Source: Cercis canadensis (taxonomy: Eukaryota; Streptophyta; Magnoliopsida; Fabales; Fabaceae). From it: DNA of 64,000 nt. The position numbers were made by a program, and so were the translations under genes. This document shows, one piece after another, positions 37,576-50,250 of the stretch (position 1 is its first letter; the number at the start of each line of letters is the position of its first letter). The notes under the pieces are model-generated. The model made no database searches. It was not told where the DNA came from and saw only the letters and a list, made by a program, of their open reading frames with translations. The DNA lies in assembly GCA_003255065.1 (NCBI GenBank), contig QAOA01005809.1, positions 175,914-239,913 of the forward strand. The letters are read 5' to 3'.

Positions 37576-40500
37576 TTAGCGAGGATATAGCTCAGTAATC
37601 GAAGCCTCATTTTCTGATGCTTGAACAGATTGATTTGTTCCTCCTGATCCTGAATTATACTCCTCATTTTCTGATGCTTGAACAGGTTGATTTGTTCCTC
37701 CTGATCCTGAATTATACTCTCCTAATTGGAAGGCTGATAGATTTCCACTACTTATGAAAAATGCAGGCTGTGAGGGTATTGCAAGAGAGGTAGAGTGGCT
37801 GTTAAGCATGAGAAGAAGAGAAGCCATGGTTGGTCTGTCAGCTACATTTTCTTGAACACAAAGTAAGCCAATGTGTATGCGTCTTATTATTTCGTTTGTT
37901 GAATCATCAGTTAAAGTGGGGTCTGCAATATTTAAGGCTGTTCCCTCCCTACAGTTTTGCCATGCCTGCAAGAATTTGTTCAATTGCAGAAAATATTAGT
38001 TTACAGCTTCTCAATTTTAATTATACATAATCTTCTAATTCCATACTTCTGAAGACATGGAAGATCAATAACGAAAACTCACAAAGCTGAGCAGATCCCT
38101 CTACATTCTGCCCATTGTGGATGCTATTATTTTTCTTCCCACTTACAATCTCAAGAACCAGTACACCAAAACTGAAGACATCTGACTTCACAGAGAATTA
38201 TCTATGCATTGCATACTCAGATGTCATATATCCACTACATGTCACTATGGACAACATTAATTAGACAGAAACCTTCCTATTTATCTTCACAGTCTTATAG
38301 AAAATATTCCTCTGTTTTGGTTGCTAAGGTCAATGATAGTAACAATTAGCTCAAGCATATTATAATACTTATTAGGTTCCAACAATTCTTTTTGTACTTT
38401 CGTGAGTTTGATCCATAACAACTTGTTTTGTCATGCCAAAATCTGATATCTTAAGATTCATCTTTGCATCTAAGAGAATGATGTTTGCTTTGAGATCACG
38501 ATGAATAATGCGCAGTCGAGAATTCTTATGAAGGTAAAGAAGTCATCGAGCAATGCCTCCTATTATTTTGTAGCTCATTTCCCAATCCATTTCTGCATTC
38601 TTGGTTGGATCTACATACCCAAGGCAATATATAATTTTTAACTGCTCCTACAATATGTGTTAGTGGAAATTTTGATTTGAAATATTCTAGAATTGTTGAT
38701 ACATTAGATTCTTATAAAGTTATTGATGCACCAGACTAGGAGATTTCCTAGATGTTATTGAATCATTAGAGTGTCAAGTTTACTGTATTTTAGAGATCTT
38801 ATTTAAGAATTTTTTGTAATAGTGAGTCTAAAATCTAAGTTCAGCATAGATATGCCTCTTTTATCAACATTTTTTAAGGAACCAAACTTACGAAAAGTTT
38901 GAGTTTAACATGAGAAAGTAATTGTCTCTTCCAAAAGGCCAGCATGGGTTAGTCATGTAACAGAAATGAAGTATTGGAGGTACAGTCTAAATTAAGCAGA
39001 AGGTCCAACTTACCAAATATGAAGTAATTAAGGCTTTTATTGGGAACAAACTCATAGATGAGAAGCCTTTCGTTTCTTTCCAAACAGAATCCAAGAAGCC
39101 TAACCAAATTACGGTGCTGAAGCTTTGCCACTAACATAACTTCATTCTTAAATTCTGCATCTCCTTGGCTAGAATTCTCAGACAACCTTTTGACAGCAAT
39201 CTCTTGTCCATTAGAAAGCCTTCCCTGAAATTATATATCAAAATTTTAGTTTTGTTCATAAATTTATTGAAAGTACCTGACTGTACCATGTTTTGACAAA
39301 GATGTGATAATTTTGTTGTACCTTGTAAACAGGACCAAATCCCCTTGGCCAAGCTTGTTTTCGTCAGAGAAGTTATTTGTAGCAACTTTGACGGTATCAT
39401 AGTTGAATTGCAATTGTTCGACAGATATAATTTCACTGTCAACTTCAGCTTCACACGGGGTATGTGTTCAAACTAATGAGATTCTTTTAAACATTTTTTA
39501 GTTCTATTTCAAAGCATTTGCTTTAATAAGAAGTTATGAACTCAATTGTTTTTTCAGAAATTCGAAAACTTATGAAAACAACTATTTTGATTTGAATAAA
39601 TTAGTCTCCTACTTATTTTTACCAAAATGTAGCCCATCTGATGAGTTGTTTATACTAAACTACCTTTAAACCAATAACAATCACAAGAAAACACAATGTG
39701 GACTTACTTTCAATATATTTCCTTGACCTTCTCACTCTTAAATAGACGCAGACAAAGATGAGTAGTGTGATGAAGGCAACAACTGGCACAACTATGACAA
39801 TGACTGATCGTAATCTGTTGCTCTTTCCTGTAAAAAAACAGAACATTATGTGCTGAGTAACACATTTCACAGATACAGACAATAATATATCATAAGGTCA
39901 ACCAAAAAGAAAAAAGCTACCTAAGCAATAATTTTAAAATTTTGGAATTTAAACCTCCTGCAAAATAGAAAAAGAATAAAAAAAAAACACGCGAAGAGGA
40001 ATTAAAATATTAGAAAATTCAATTACTAATCTGTATGAATTGGATGATGTAGCCAACTTAGATGCAAGTTTGATGCAGGGTGTAGTTTGAGTATCACATT
40101 TATAACTATTGCATCTGTATCATAACGTGACGGGCACCTTGTGTGGATGTTGTATTAGCTTGAGGTGGTGTGTCAAACGCAGTTTCATAAAAGAGGGTGT
40201 TCCCATATCTGACATTACAGCTGGGTCTTCCAATTATTACACTTCTCCCGCGATCACAGCATGTGGGGATTCCTGAGAAAGCCTCACCCAAGCAGTCGTC
40301 ACAGATTTGCCTAGAAAAATCAGGCGTGCACTGCACAAGGGCATGTATATATTTTGAAAATTTGGACCTGTTGCATTTCCAGTAGCAAACTTAAGACGGG
40401 AGTCACCAGATGCCACTTTGCTTCTTAGGTCTGCCAGCAATTTGTTTAGATCTTGATTGTACTGATTTACGTCTGTTACATTATTTCCTGCCCACCTAAG

Positions 40501-40907
40501 GTACCAGGGAGTATCTTCCATGGCACCCAATATTGAGCGATTTGAGTAGCGTAGCATGCAATTGGCATAAAATGCAATTGCTTCCGTATTATCACACATC
40601 TGTGGGAGAAGGACTCGAGCATCGTTGAGGCAACTACGGCAAACATCTGGCTTGGTATCTCCTCTGCACAGCCCTACACTAACTTTGTCAGGGTTTTGGC
40701 CGTAAGACAAGTTGTAGAAGCCGTAGTCAATTTTTGTGTTGGAAGTGAGGTTGGCCAAAAGAATCTTGGGGTTAGTCTTGAAGGTTCTAGTAGCGGTGAA
40801 GTTACCTCTGTCAGTGACAGAGAGTATTCGGGTTCAGCGGTGGCTTGGGATTCAAGATTGAGAAGGAAACAAATAAATGAAAGTGGCACTAAAGAAACAA
40901 TAGCCAT
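37576..40907 (-). pseudogene. CRK pseudogene C
   Basis: All seven exons can be traced, but at least five lesions are present. Exon 1 (40907-about 40138) has a frameshift soon after the signal peptide, which loses the first cysteine, and another just before the second DUF26 motif. Exon 3 (about 39450-39321) lacks one G in the Gly-rich loop run, so GQGGFG becomes GQGDLV. Exon 5 (about 38611-38375) has a TGA in place of Gly in ARGLLYL. Exon 6 (about 38230-38085) has a TAA after AMHR and TSEY for APEY. Exon 7 (37965-37576) is open and carries a 57-bp tandem duplication (EYNSGSGGTNQ repeated). Exon 2 keeps a good membrane helix. It is the sister of CRK-D and shares upstream DNA with it. Confidence 0.88.
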
Positions 40908-40934
40908 TGTGGTTATGCTCTGAATATGGAACAT

Positions 40935-41440
40935 AATGTGAACTTATATTGGTGAAGATTGGAGCAAGATTGCTGTTTCTATGTCCAATTTCTTCCAAGG
41001 TTAGGGATTAGTCCATTTCTTACACTATAAACTCAGTGAAAAGGAAACTTTCGGTGCGCACAAATTGATAATTGTCACATGATGTCTCTTTCTTTTCAAC
41101 TTTATTCTACAGACACGCAGCACACTCAGAAGGAAAGTTCTTTTTGATATGGCTCAGTCAATGCTTGACTTGGAAGGTTGAATTCCTCTCAATGGCCATA
41201 CTCATGGTTCAGTGCTTGACTTGGAACTGGTACAAGTCCACTAGATGGTTGGTTCCAGTGGACACCGGCGATAATCCATTCTTCACGTATAACGTATTAA
41301 ATGGTATTCATTCATTACCTTGCTCTAATAATCTGATAACCACGTTTGCAAACAGAGCATTTGACACGACCGAAAGAATAAAAAACAGAGCATGTGACCA
41401 TGGCCAATTAAACCGAGCATTTGACACGTAAACAATAGGA
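40935..41440. repeat. CRK upstream block, copy 1 (promoter side of C)
   Basis: Shared with 46264-46800 (upstream of CRK-D) and in part with 52863-53110. It has W-box-type TTGACT at 41165-41170 and 41216-41221, which in plants bind WRKY factors; that role is inferred. An internal near-repeat (TTGACTTGGAA...) is seen at 41165 and 41216. A 75-residue frame is open in all three copies, but its differences are mostly replacement changes, so I do not call a gene. Confidence 0.7.
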
Positions 41441-41659
41441 CCCACATTTTTGATCTACCTCTTTTCCTTGCATCATGGTCGTGCACTAGAAGTCCCCAGT
41501 CCCCACCATGCTTCTAGCACCTGTTCACTGCCCATAATATGAACACAAACAAATACTCCATATAGGTGATTGACAAAAAAGCTATTTTTTATAAAAAAAA
41601 TAAAAATAAAATTATTACAGCTTCAGAATGCGTTTTCTTTTTTCCTTTTTGTATTGCTA

Positions 41660-41906
41660 TTGGGAGAGTGAGAGATCATGTTAGTATTTCAGACTTAAAG
41701 ACTTAGAGGAAGAAGAGCATAAAAACTTAAAGCAAAAAGCTGTAAGTGATANAACACAAACCCCCCTTTATTCTGTTATGTTCTTGCTTAAAGTCTTACT
41801 AGATTATTTGTTCTGGTGACTCCTTGGGAGACGACACTGGTTGCATCCTATACTACAAATTAGTTGCAATTAGTAGTTTAATTTTGTACGGTTCGGCACC
41901 CGTCAG
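41660..41906 (+). mobile_element. LTR fragment, gypsy-like end
   Basis: Contains the CTCCTTGGGAGACGAC motif and an end CGGCACCCGTCA, both common at the 3' ends of plant Ty3/gypsy LTRs. An N at 41752 next to a C-run marks an assembly weakness. The left edge (TGTTAG near 41680) is uncertain and no target duplication is found. Confidence 0.4.
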
Positions 41907-41939
41907 TAAGCAGCAAATATTGTTGTTGGTCTTCTTATT

Positions 41940-42146
41940 TTTTTCATCCATCTTGGTTGCTATATATACATCAAAGTTATTAGTACATGCTCATACCTAA
42001 TCCATACCACACCATACCAGTCAACAATAACTATTTTCAGCTTATCTAAACTAGCAAGTAACATAACACATCAAGGTCAGATTTTTCACACTAACAAAAG
42101 GAAATATTTCCTAACTTAAAACATAGAAAAATCTCATAATTTAACA
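41940..42146 (-). mobile_element. Decayed copia LTR fragment
   Basis: Aligns loosely to the end of the 21492-26178 element's LTR: shared CATACCA, then TAACATA, and the terminal phrase AGAAAAATCTCATA.TTTAACA. It is an older relative of that family, cut off at its left. Confidence 0.5.
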
Positions 42147-42149
42147 GAG

Positions 42150-43130
42150 AAGCTTTTAAGCCTGAGTACTACTGAAGGCATGGTTGGTCTGTCAAGTGTC
42201 AAGTACATTTTCTTGAACACAAAACAATCCAATGCGGATGCATCTAATTATTTCGTTTCTTAATTAATCATTGAGTGTGGCATCTACAACACTTGAGGCT
42301 GTCCCTACCCTCCAGTTTTTCCATGCATGCAAGAATTTGCTCAAATGCAGAAAGATATTAGCCAGCAACCAGCATTTCTTACTCGTAAAATTTCATGTGG
42401 ACTAATTATAATTATACATAATCTTATGATCATGCCATACTTCTAAAGACAAGGAAGATAAATAATTGGATGTCTTCCAAAGTTTATTATATTCATTGAT
42501 GCCACCAATTTTTTGGCCAGTTACAATCTCTAGAACTAGCACACGGTGCCACCAAAGCTAAAGACATGGGATTGGGATGGGACATCCTCATAATAGGCAA
42601 CATTTTCAGCTGAACTTAAGCAAGACAATACAAGATACTTGTAACTAAGATCACACGTTACAGCCACCAGAGTTTTGACGTAACAATAAAATACATCACA
42701 GAATACATAGACAAATATGATCAAAATAAACTTAGGAGCATTTAGAAAGACTGATGATATGACTAGTGATGATGCTTGTGGTGGTTCTTCAGCTTTAGGC
42801 CCATAGAAACTGTAGAACTCATATTTAAAATTACAGATTGGTCCTAAAAATCTACCACCTCTCTNCGTAACAATAAAATACATCACAGAATACAGAGACA
42901 AATATGATCAAAATAAACTTAGGAGCATTTAGAAAGACTGATGATATGACTAGTGGTGATGCTTGTGGTGGTTCTTCAGCTTTAGGCCCATAGAAACTGT
43001 AGAACTCATATTTAAAATTACAGATTGGTCCTAAAAATCTACCACCTCTCTGCCATCACAGTATTGGTATGTTCCAAGATTTGAGAAAGCCTCATCCAAG
43101 CACTCACTACATTGTTCCTTAGACAAATCA
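42150..43130 (-). pseudogene. CRK relic C' (exon 7, exon 6 and exon 1 remnants)
   Basis: In gene order on the minus strand it holds the end of exon 1 with part of the second DUF26 (about 43130-42760, RGGRFLGP then PKAEEPPQAS), a short exon 6 scrap (about 42600-42500) and the first half of exon 7 (about 42336-42150). Exons 2-5 are missing. The same arrangement occurs upstream of and around gene F at 54.1-58.8 kb, so exon loss came before duplication. The exon 1 part is printed twice around an N at 42865 (42679-42864 against 42866-43051), a likely assembly artefact. Confidence 0.75.
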
Positions 43131-43232
43131 TTTTCTTATCAAACTGCAACCCTCCCTTTTTCTTGGTACAGTTGAAAGAAAACGAGTTATTGATGCTTAT
43201 AAATGTCACCCACTGACAACTATCACCAAAAT

Positions 43233-46200
43233 CTATGGAGGGTATAGCTCAGTATTCGAGGCCTCATTTACAGATGCTTGAACATTATTACTTGTAGATT
43301 CACCCAACTTGGTTTCCCCTGAATTTTGCTCCAATGACTGGGTTCCTGTAAAACCTCTACCATGCAGAACAAATGCAGGTTGTGAGGGCCTTGGAAGAGA
43401 GGCAGAATTGCTGTCAAGCATGAGCATCACTGAAGCCATGGTCGGTCTGTTTGCTACATTTTCTTGAACACAGAGTAATCCAATGTGGATGCATCTCATT
43501 ATTTCATTTCTTGAACCACCAGTCAAACTGGAATCTACAATGTTTGAGGCTGTCCCTTCCCTCCAGTTTCTCCATGTCTGCAAGAGTTTGGTCATTTTAC
43601 AAAATGAGTTTTCTTAAACTTCTACAATTTCATGTGGAATAAGATTGGACGTTCTTATAATACCACAATTGTAACAACAATGAATTGAAGATTAAATAAT
43701 TAAAAGAAAGCATACTTACAAAGCTTACTAGATGTTCTATATACGAGTCATCCCTAATTTCACTATTTTTGCGTGCAGTAACAATTTCTAAGATCAATAC
43801 ACCAAAACTAAAGACATATGACTTTACAGAGAAATGTCCATGCACAACATATTCAGGTGTCATATATCCACTGCAAATCAAGAAGTACAAACTCAACTAG
43901 ATTCCACATGAAAGTCTTGCCTCTGTTTTTGTTGTAAAGGACAATGATTCAAATCACCAATTAGACTCAACATGATGTGATACTTACTGTGTTCCAACAA
44001 TTATGTCTGTACTTCCTTGAGATTGATCCATTAGAAATAGTCTTGCCATGCAAAAATCTGATATCTTAGGGTTCATCTCTTCATCTAAGAGAATATTGTT
44101 TGCTTTGAGGTCATGATAAATAATTCGCAATCGAGAATCCTCATGAAGATAAAGAAGTCCTCTGGCGATGCCTTCTATGATTTTGTAGCGCATTTGCCAA
44201 TCTAAATAAAAACGTTGTATTGGATCTACAAACCCAAGCCAAAATATAGTCATTTAAACTATGTATAGAATATCTTTGTTTTTTTACTGTGCCACAAAAC
44301 AGCCAAACTCAGCCGAATCACTAGTTAACTTACCAAATATGAAGTGATCAAGGCTTTTGTTGGGAACAAACTCATAGATGACTAGCCTTTCTTTTCTTTC
44401 CAAACAAAAACCAAGTAGCCTAGCTAAATTTCGGTGCTGTAGCTTGGCCACTAACAATACTTCAGTCTTAAATTCTATATCTCCTTGAACAGATTCCTTG
44501 GATAGCCTTTTGACAGCAACTTCTTGTCCATTGGAGAGCCTTCCCTGAAAATATCAGTTAGGCAGATGTAATCATGGTCCAACTATCAGAGTATGCCACA
44601 ATTTGACAGAGAAGTGTTAATTATCCTAATGTCATAGTGTTATCTTTACCTTGTAAACAGCTCCAAATCCACCTTGTCCAAGTTTATTATCATCAGAAAA
44701 GTTATTTGTAGCAACCGCGATGGTGTCAAAGTCAAATTGCAATGTCTCAATGGATTCAATTTCTTCATCATCGGCTTTAGTTTCACCTGTGAATGATTTT
44801 AAACAATTATAGTTCTTCAAGATTGAGACTCTGCGTGCAGTTTTTCCTTTGACTTACTGAAATAAATTACTTCTTGTTCTTTTTAGTTTGCTTAATCAAT
44901 AGCAAGTAGAATTGTTTGATTGAGGAAATTATTCAAAATTAAGTCATTAAGTTGAATAAATTACTTTGCATTTTTACTAAAAAATAGTATATATATATAC
45001 GAAACTACTTTTAACCCAATAATAAAATTTCACAAGAAAACACAATGTTGACTTACTTTCAATATATTTCCTTGGCATTTTCACTCTTAAATAGATGCAG
45101 ACTAAGAGGAGTAGTATGATGAAGGCAACAACTGGCACAACTATGGCGATTACCGTTCGTAATGTGTTGCTCTTTCCTGTAAAAGCCATAACACATTTCA
45201 TATATTTAGATAACATGATATCATAAGGTCAACCAAAAGAAAAAAAGGCAGCATAGGCAAGAATGTTTAAATTTTGGAATTCAAACCTCCTGTATTATAG
45301 AAAGGAATAATATAAATAAAAAGGCACAAATAGGAATTCAAATATTGTAAATGGTGTAGCCAACTTAGATGCAAGTTTGATGCAGGGTTGAGTTTGAGTT
45401 GCACATGTATAAGATAACTATTGCATTTGTACCATGTCGTGACGGTTACCTTTTGTGGATATTGTTGTATTTGGATCAGCTTGTGTTGATGTGTCAGCTG
45501 TAGCTTCATAGAAGCGCTGGGTATCATATCTGACATTACAGCTAGGTCTTCCAATTGTTACACCACTAATGCTATTACAGCATGAAGAGATTTCTGAGAA
45601 AGCCTCACCCAAGCAGTCAATACATACTTGCTCAGACAAATCAGGCGTACACTGCACAAGGGCATATATATTTTGAGAGTTTGTAACTGTTGCATTTCCT
45701 GCAGCAAACTTAAGACGGGAGTCACCAGATGCCGCTTTCCTTTGTAGCTTTGGCAACAATTCTTTTAGCACTTGATTGTACTGATGCACGTCTGTTACAT
45801 TATTTCCTGCCCACCTAGGGTACCAGGGGGTGTCTTCCATGACACCCAATATTGTGCGGTTTGAGTAGCGTAGCGTGCAATTGGCATAAAATGCAATTGC
45901 TTCCTTATTATCTGGACACTTCTGTGGGAGAAAGACTCGAGCTTCGTTGAGGCAACTACGGCAAACATCTGGCTTCAGATCTCCTCTGCACAGCCCAATT
46001 ACACTAACTTTATCAGGATTTTGGCCGTAAGTCAAGTTGTAGAAGCCATAATAAATTTGTGTGTTGGAAGTGAGGTTGGCCAAAAGGGTATTGAGGTTAG
46101 TCTTGTAGGTTGTAGTAGCTATAAAGGTACCTCTTTCAGTGACACAATCAGAGTATTGGAGCTCAGCGGTGGCTTGGGGTGCAAGATTGACAAGGAAACA

Positions 46201-46236
46201 AAGAAATGAAAGCGGCACTAAAGAAACAATAGCCAT
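43233..46236 (-). CDS. CRK-D, open CRK with altered catalytic motifs (probable pseudokinase)
   Basis: Exons 46236-45450, 45176-45057, 44786-44650, 44544-44334, 44225-43988, 43870-43720 and 43577-43233 join in phase to 1989 bp (662 aa) with GT..AG introns. There is a signal peptide from MAIVSL, two DUF26 domains ([26 protein letters not shown]), a membrane helix and a kinase fold with GQGGFGAVY and AVKRL. Key sites differ from CRK-A: HRD is YHD, DFG is DFC, APEY is TPEY, and SDVFSFG is SYVFSFG. The catalytic Asp of YHD and the Mg-binding Asp of DFC remain, but the Arg of HRD and the Gly of DFG are lost. So activity is doubtful while signalling as a pseudokinase is possible. An in-frame ATG also lies at 46263. 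Confidence 0.88.
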
Positions 46237-46263
46237 TGTGGTTGTGCTCTGAATATGGAACAA

Positions 46264-46800
46264 AATGTGAACTTATATTGGTGAAGACTGGAGCAAGATT
46301 GCTGTTCCTATGTCTATGTCCTATTTCTTCCAAGCTTAGGGATTAGTCCATTTCTTACACTATAAACTCAGTGAAAAGGAAATTTCGGGTGTGTTCAAAT
46401 TGGTAATTATTACATGCTGTCTCTTTCTTTTCAACTTTAGTCCACTGACACGCAACACACTCAGAAGGAAAGTTCTTTTTGATATGGCTCAGTCAATGCT
46501 TGACTTGGAAAGTTGAATTCCTCTCAAATGGCCATACTCATGGTTCAGTGCTCGACTTGGAATTGGTACAAGTCCACTAGATGGTTGGTTCCTGTGGACA
46601 CCGGCGATAATCCATTCTTCACGTATAACGTATTAAATGGTATCCATTCATTTCCTTGCTCTAATAATCCGATAACCACGTTTTCAAACACAGCATTTGA
46701 CATGACCGAAAGAATAAAAAACAGAGCATGTGATCCAAACCTTGCTGGAAACAAACAGACCATGGCCAATTAAACAGAGCATTTGACACGTAAACACTAG
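46264..46800. promoter_or_regulatory. Upstream region of CRK-D, duplicated block copy 2
   Basis: Probable promoter of CRK-D (minus strand), shared with the upstream DNA of C and in part with 52863-53110. It contains a W-box-type TTGACT at 46500-46505. Promoter function is inferred from position and from the block being kept beside two CRK genes. Confidence 0.5.
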
Positions 46801-47620
46801 GACCCACATTCTTGGTCTACCTCTTTTTCTTGCATCATGGTCGTGCACAAGAAGTCCCCAGTCCCCACCATGGTTCTAGCACCTGTTCACTGCCCATAAT
46901 ATGAACCCATAAACAATACTAAAGGACTGCATGATTTTGTTGGCAAAATACTCCATCTATAGGTGATTGACAAAAAAGCTATTTTTTATATAAAAAAAAA
47001 ATTACAGCTTCAGAATGCATTTTCTTTTTCCCTTTTGTGTTGCTGAGAGTATTGGGAGAGTGAGAGAGCAGCTGTTAAACCTGAGTACTACTAAGACACG
47101 GTTGGTCGTTCAAGTGTCAAGTACATTTTCTTGAACACAACAATCCAATGAGGATGCATCTAATTGTTTCGTTTCTTGATTAATCATTCAGTGTGGGATC
47201 TACAACAATTGAGGCTGTCCCTTCCCTCCAGTGTTTCCGTGCATGCAAGAATTTGCTCAATTGCTCACAATGGTAGGTTCTTCAGAGTAGAAGGCTCACA
47301 TATACTCGCCCAAGTGGCAAATAGAAGGCTCTCTTTGAACAACTGAACTTTTAAATAGATTTTTCATAGTTTTTGGGTAGAATTCTGCATGAAATTAAAT
47401 AATTTTGTATCCTTGGTAAACTACGCAACATTCCAGAAAATCAAGAATTGATATTGGTGTGTAGCCTCCATCACCTAAATAGCGAGGATATAGTTCAGTA
47501 ATTGAACCCTCATTTGCTGATGCTTCAACAGGCTGACCATTTAATTCACTTGGTCTTGTTGCCCTGAATTGTACTCCCTTGATGGCACGTGTGATAAACT
47601 TGTACTGTTCTATTTTAATT
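46800..47620 (-). pseudogene. CRK exon 7 fragments
   Basis: Two separate scraps: the middle of exon 7 at about 47068-47247 (frame broken, but LGCVQ/ENV-like and REGTASIVVDPTL-like stretches are readable) and a C-terminal tail at about 47476-47620 (ending as ...ELYPR-like, then GEDI). Both recur in the same order at about 53390-53570 and 53795-53930, so the two regions are duplicates. Confidence 0.65.
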
Positions 47621-47926
47621 TCCCAAAATTTGATTCCGTGTACAGATGCAATCTCTTAGTATTATTCTAATTCGTCATATTTCAAAGGGCCAGTTTCAAT
47701 TCTTGTTTGTAGATTTCCCAAGTTTGAGCATAGCAAAACTTCAAACATATATGTAATTAGTGGAGGCAATTGTACATATATGGAAGACAAAACCCCATGT
47801 ATTTCCCATCACTATATACTAGACTTCCTTTTGCCGTTTAGGTTCTTTCAATCTTCAAAAGCCATCATAAGCATTCCTTGATGAAATAAAAAAGTGTAAG
47901 TCAAAGAGACACTTAATGATTTAAAT

Positions 47927-48199
47927 NNNNNNNNNNNNNNNNNNNNNNNNNNNNNNNNNNNNNNNNNNNNNNNNNNNNNNNNNNNNNNNNNNNNNNNNNN
48001 NNNNNNNNNNNNNNNNNNNNNNNNNNNNNNNNNNNNNNNNNNNNNNNNNNNNNNNNNNNNNNNNNNNNNNNNNNNNNNNNNNNNNNNNNNNNNNNNNNNN
48101 NNNNNNNNNNNNNNNNNNNNNNNNNNNNNNNNNNNNNNNNNNNNNNNNNNNNNNNNNNNNNNNNNNNNNNNNNNNNNNNNNNNNNNNNNNNNNNNNNNN
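47927..48199. other. Assembly gap (273 N)
   Basis: Sits exactly where the 5' parts of two nested retroelements, and probably CRK-side DNA, should be. Its true size may be much larger than the run of N. Confidence 0.99.
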
Positions 48200-50250
48200 A
48201 TGATGAGCATAGTGGGGCTCTGCTCCTCTACCTTCTGTGCCTGAAACTGGAGAAGGATATGAGTATGCCAATGAAGCATAACTAGTTGAATGTGGGTCGC
48301 AGGCAATGACCGGACACCACATCCTAGGACCCCTAACTATGCAAGTAAAGAAAAGAAAAGAAAAAGAGAAAGAGAAAAAAAAAAAATAGTTCTTGAGTAC
48401 TTAGTTTGGAGTGTTGTTATTTTTGCCTATTAGTAGAATAGAGTATTAAGCACAGGGTAATTTTTTCTATTTACTGAGAGTGTAGCTGAGGCAAACTGTT
48501 TAGTGATGACTGAGTCCATAAGCTGAATTAGAAACTGAATAATGCAGCTGCTCATTGTAGGGTGCCTTGCATATATTTTTGTAGAAATGAAATTGTCTGT
48601 CCAAGGAGAACACCTAAGGCACATGTTCTAATTTCCATTGCTTGAGGACAAGCAAATGTCTAAGTGTGAGGGTGTTTGATACTTGTCTTTTAGAACTATA
48701 CAATCCATGTTTTAATACTGAATTTTTACCTGCATTTCAAGCAAATTCTCTATAAACATGGTGTTTAATCCATAAATTGGTTTTGACAGGTACCAAGATG
48801 GGTAATTTGGAAATAAGAAGAATTTGGCAGTAATTCATGGAGAAAATGGCAATGACAGCAGCATTCTACCAAGTTTTCTGCTAGACACGGGCAGTAACAC
48901 GGCCGTGTGTACCCCGTGTCTACCATCCAGAGGCCACTGCTCAAGCTCAAGGACAAACACGGCCTCAGACAGGAACAGACACGGCCGTGTCCAAGGCCGT
49001 GTTGATCAAGCAGAATGTCCAAGAGAACAAAGGCCCAGTCTAAGGGCAAACACGGTCAAGAAAAGAGGAGAACACGGCCGTGTGAGGGGCCGTGTTGAAC
49101 AGGCAGAGGCTACAAAGTCAAGACACGCCCAGGCCAAAGAAGAGCACGGGCCATGTCTGAGAGACCACGGCCGTGATCAGAAAGGAACACGGGCGTGTCA
49201 GAGCCCGTGTTCGATGACCAGAACTTGCAACTTAAGTGACACGCCCAGGACCAGAAAAGGAACACGGCCGTGTCAGGGCCGTGTTCGAGCTATTTTTGAC
49301 TAAATGACCTAATCCTGCACAAGTATAAAAAGGGAAATTTGATGCATGGTGAGGAGAGGCCGTACTTGGGAAGAAAAAGAGCAGAAGAACTAGAGAGCAA
49401 GGGGCAGCAAACGGAACTGGATCGTCATAGAGTTTCTTCTTCTCTTTTCTTTTCATCTCATGTTGAATACTGATTTATTTTTATTGAATTCAAGTATGAG
49501 TAGCTAAATTCTTATTGTTAGGGGTTTGATGTAATTCATTTGTAATGAAGTTTCAATATTGAATAAACTTGTTTTAGTACAACTTCTTTTGTTGAATAGA
49601 ATTTACTGTTCTTAATACCTTTAAATGCTTAGCTACCATTTGAATGGTTAAGAGATTCGTTTCAACACTAGGAATAGTAAGATCCGGATGTGCTCTATAA
49701 ATTCTGTCCTAAATTGAGTTAATCTAGGGATAGATAACTTCGTTTAGGTGGTATTAGATTAATTTCCTAGAACCAAATCCCCTAAATTAATTGGTTGTAA
49801 CAAGGAATTGGGCAAGTAATTAGTATAGGGAGGATTGTATCACCAAGGAATTGGGTTCAATCACTTTAAGGAAATGAACCAACAACAAAGGAATTGTAAC
49901 TGAAATAAGTAGTTCAGTATTGATTATGAGATTACCTTGTCTATGAGGAAATCGAATTGCAAGTGAATGAAATCAACCCCTAACCCTTCTCATTATTATT
50001 ACAAATCTCACAGTTAGATTGTCTTTCAAAGATTGTTACGATATTGTTGGAATTTTGTTACTTAGTGTCATTTAGTTAATTGCAGCAGCTCAGTCCAGGG
50101 CTGCCTTCAATCCAAATCATTTATCCTTCCAAATAGAATCTTTATTGGTGAAATTGGTAATTGTTAGCCTTAATCCTCGTGGGAACGATACTCTACTCAC
50201 AACTATATTACTTGTGTGACCCGGTATACTTGCCGGAAAAAGTCCCATCA
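48200..50250 (+). mobile_element. 3' end of a Ty3/gypsy-like element with its LTR
   Basis: About 48200-48676 is the untranslated 3' region, ending in TTGAGGACAAGCAAATGTC and a purine tract AGTGTGAGGG. This signature comes just before the 3' LTR in many plant gypsy elements. The LTR follows at 48677-50250 (1574 bp, TGATAC...CCCATCA), near-identical to the solo LTR at 2654-4225. The element is inserted in a copia integrase region that resumes at 50251. Its 5' part and left target duplication are not visible because of the gap. Confidence 0.8.
48677..50250 (+). repeat. 3' LTR of the gypsy-like element
   Basis: It has ACACGGCCGTGT at 48897-48908, 48979-48990, 49072-49083 and 49262-49273, and a TATA box at 49324-49332. 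Differences from the 2654-4225 copy are scattered substitutions and small indels. Confidence 0.85.
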
